From contig NZ_JAHUZG010000001.1 of assembly GCF_019218285.1 (NCBI RefSeq), positions 1,054,001 to 1,118,000 on the forward strand: a DNA stretch of 64,000 bases, in the 5' to 3' direction. Below the pieces are notes generated by a model. It worked only from the letters and a program-made list of their open reading frames with translations, had not been told where the DNA came from and made no database searches. The position numbers were made by a program, and so were the translations under genes. The stretch comes from Antarctobacter sediminis (GTDB lineage: Bacteria; Pseudomonadota; Alphaproteobacteria; Rhodobacterales; Rhodobacteraceae). The first letter of the stretch is position 1. Every line of letters starts with the position of its first letter. Of this stretch, positions 63,372 through 64,000 are shown piece after piece.

Positions 63372-63390
63372 CCTATCCATCTGGATAGGG
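63372..63390. promoter_or_regulatory. shared dyad of the polysaccharide locus, site 2
   Basis: CCTATCC-ATCT-GGATAGGG, 76 nt upstream of the molybdopterin-fold gene and 18 nt past the sugar transferase stop. It matches site 1 at all stem positions but one. No T-run, so not a terminator. Confidence 0.6.
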
Positions 63391-63407
63391 CAGCGTAGCG
63401 GTGGCGA

Positions 63408-63995
63408 TCAATAGGCCCCCCGCCCCGAAATCACCGCGCGTGCCGTCATCGCCAGCAGCAACAGGTCCAGCAGCAGGCTGCGCGAACGCACATAGGCGAC
63501 GTCCATGTCGATCATCTTGTCGAACCCGATGTCCGCCCGCCCCGAAACCTGCCACAACCCGGTGATGCCCGGCTTGGCGTTCAGACGCTCTAGCGCGCGG
63601 GCCGGATAGGCGGCAACCTCCTTGGGCAGCGCCGGGCGCGGGCCGACCAGCGACATGTCACCTTTGAGAACGTTCAGGATCTGCGGCAGTTCGTCGATGG
63701 AGTAACGGCGCAGGATACGACCGATGCGGGTGACGCGCGGATCGTGGCGGGATTTGAAACAGATGCCCTCGCGGTCCGAGTTGGCCTCCAGCTCGGCGCG
63801 GCGCGCCTCTGCGTTGACGTGCATCGAGCGGAACTTGTACATGGTGAAAAATTCGCCGTTTTCACCCACGCGGACCTGCCGGAACAACACCGGGCCGCGG
63901 CTGTCGAGCCGGATCACCATCGCCACCAACAACAGGATCGGCGCCGCCGCAAGGATCAGCGCGGCGCTGGAAAAGGCGTCAAAGGCGCGTTTCAC
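63408..63995 (-). CDS. initiating sugar transferase (undecaprenyl-phosphate type, ExoY/WcaJ-like)
   Basis: A bacterial sugar transferase that starts glycan synthesis by linking a sugar phosphate to undecaprenyl phosphate. One membrane helix (ALILAAAPILLLVAMVIRL) precedes the catalytic domain with MYKFRSMHVNAEA, DELPQILNVLKGDMSLVGPRP and KPGITGLWQVSGRA. From the GTG at 63995 it has 195 residues, close to the short ExoY type, but the frame is open to the window edge, so the true start may lie beyond it. Confidence 0.9.
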   Translation of the reverse strand: MKRAFDAFSSAALILAAAPILLLVAMVIRLDSRGPVLFRQVRVGENGEFFTMYKFRSMHVNAEARRAELEANSDREGICFKSRHDPRVTRIGRILRRYSIDELPQILNVLKGDMSLVGPRPALPKEVAAYPARALERLNAKPGITGLWQVSGRADIGFDKMIDMDVAYVRSRSLLLDLLLLAMTARAVISGRGAY

Positions 63996-64000
63996 CGCAA

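Overview
The window is a stretch of chromosome from a high-GC marine-type alphaproteobacterium of the order Rhodobacterales (Roseobacter/Rhodobacter group). The evidence is an intact gene transfer agent (GTA) structural cluster in the canonical gene order, an alphaproteobacterial-type long ribosomal protein L9, a DUF4167 gene beside prmC-prfA, a homospermidine synthase gene, and Rhodobacterales-style intergenic repeats. The genus cannot be fixed from this sequence alone.

Left end (1-13.7 kb, minus strand): the GTA head-tail cluster, read from gp1 (small terminase) at 13.66 kb down to gp15 (tail fibre/megatron), which runs off the left edge. Genes are tightly packed with many ATGA stop-start overlaps. 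A good sigma70-like promoter (13773-13801) is followed, before gp1, by an intrinsic-terminator-like hairpin with a T5 run (13711-13743). This makes the GTA leader look like an attenuator or antitermination site. A 50-codon reading frame coupled to gp6 and a 13-bp GC stem between terminase and portal are further oddities.

13.9-25 kb: mixed housekeeping. There is a PLP aminotransferase/PEP mutase-like/TfoX-C operon, a ClpP-fold periplasmic protein, ndk, and a metallo-hydrolase divergent from a GlxA-type regulator. These are followed by an ABC-F ATPase, MarC, a clan AA aspartic protease, holC and pepA. 25.2-32.7 kb: an envelope operon lptF-lptG-lptD-surA-pdxA-rsmA that joins two blocks separate in E. 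coli. LptF/G extract LPS from the inner membrane, LptD inserts it in the outer membrane, and SurA chaperones outer membrane proteins. 32.7-43.4 kb: DUF4167, prmC-prfA (release factor 1 and its glutamine methyltransferase), agmatinase, an SDR gene divergent from an AraC regulator, two tandem M20 amidohydrolases, mazG and an AEC transporter. 43.5-45.7 kb: fabD-fabG-acpP (fatty acid synthesis). 46.2-47.5 kb: rpsF-rpsR-rplI behind a structured leader. 47.6-53.7 kb: a Tat-exported PhoX phosphatase with a candidate Pho box, a glycine-zipper lipoprotein, homospermidine synthase, a GFA-family protein and trigger factor.

Right end (53.8-64 kb): a surface polysaccharide locus. It holds a sulfotransferase-like gene, three glycosyltransferases, a Wzx-type flippase, a Wza-type export lipoprotein and an initiating sugar transferase, with a hybrid histidine kinase and a small exported molybdopterin-fold protein embedded. 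Two intergenic regions of this locus share a 19-bp dyad (CCwATCC-N4-GGATAGGG), which suggests a common regulator.

The most interesting signals beyond ordinary genes are the GTA leader promoter plus terminator, the shared dyad of the polysaccharide locus, and a two-hairpin intergenic repeat whose second stem covaries between copies. No gene-free stretch exceeds 300 bases. No tRNA, rRNA, CRISPR array, insertion sequence or integrase was found.
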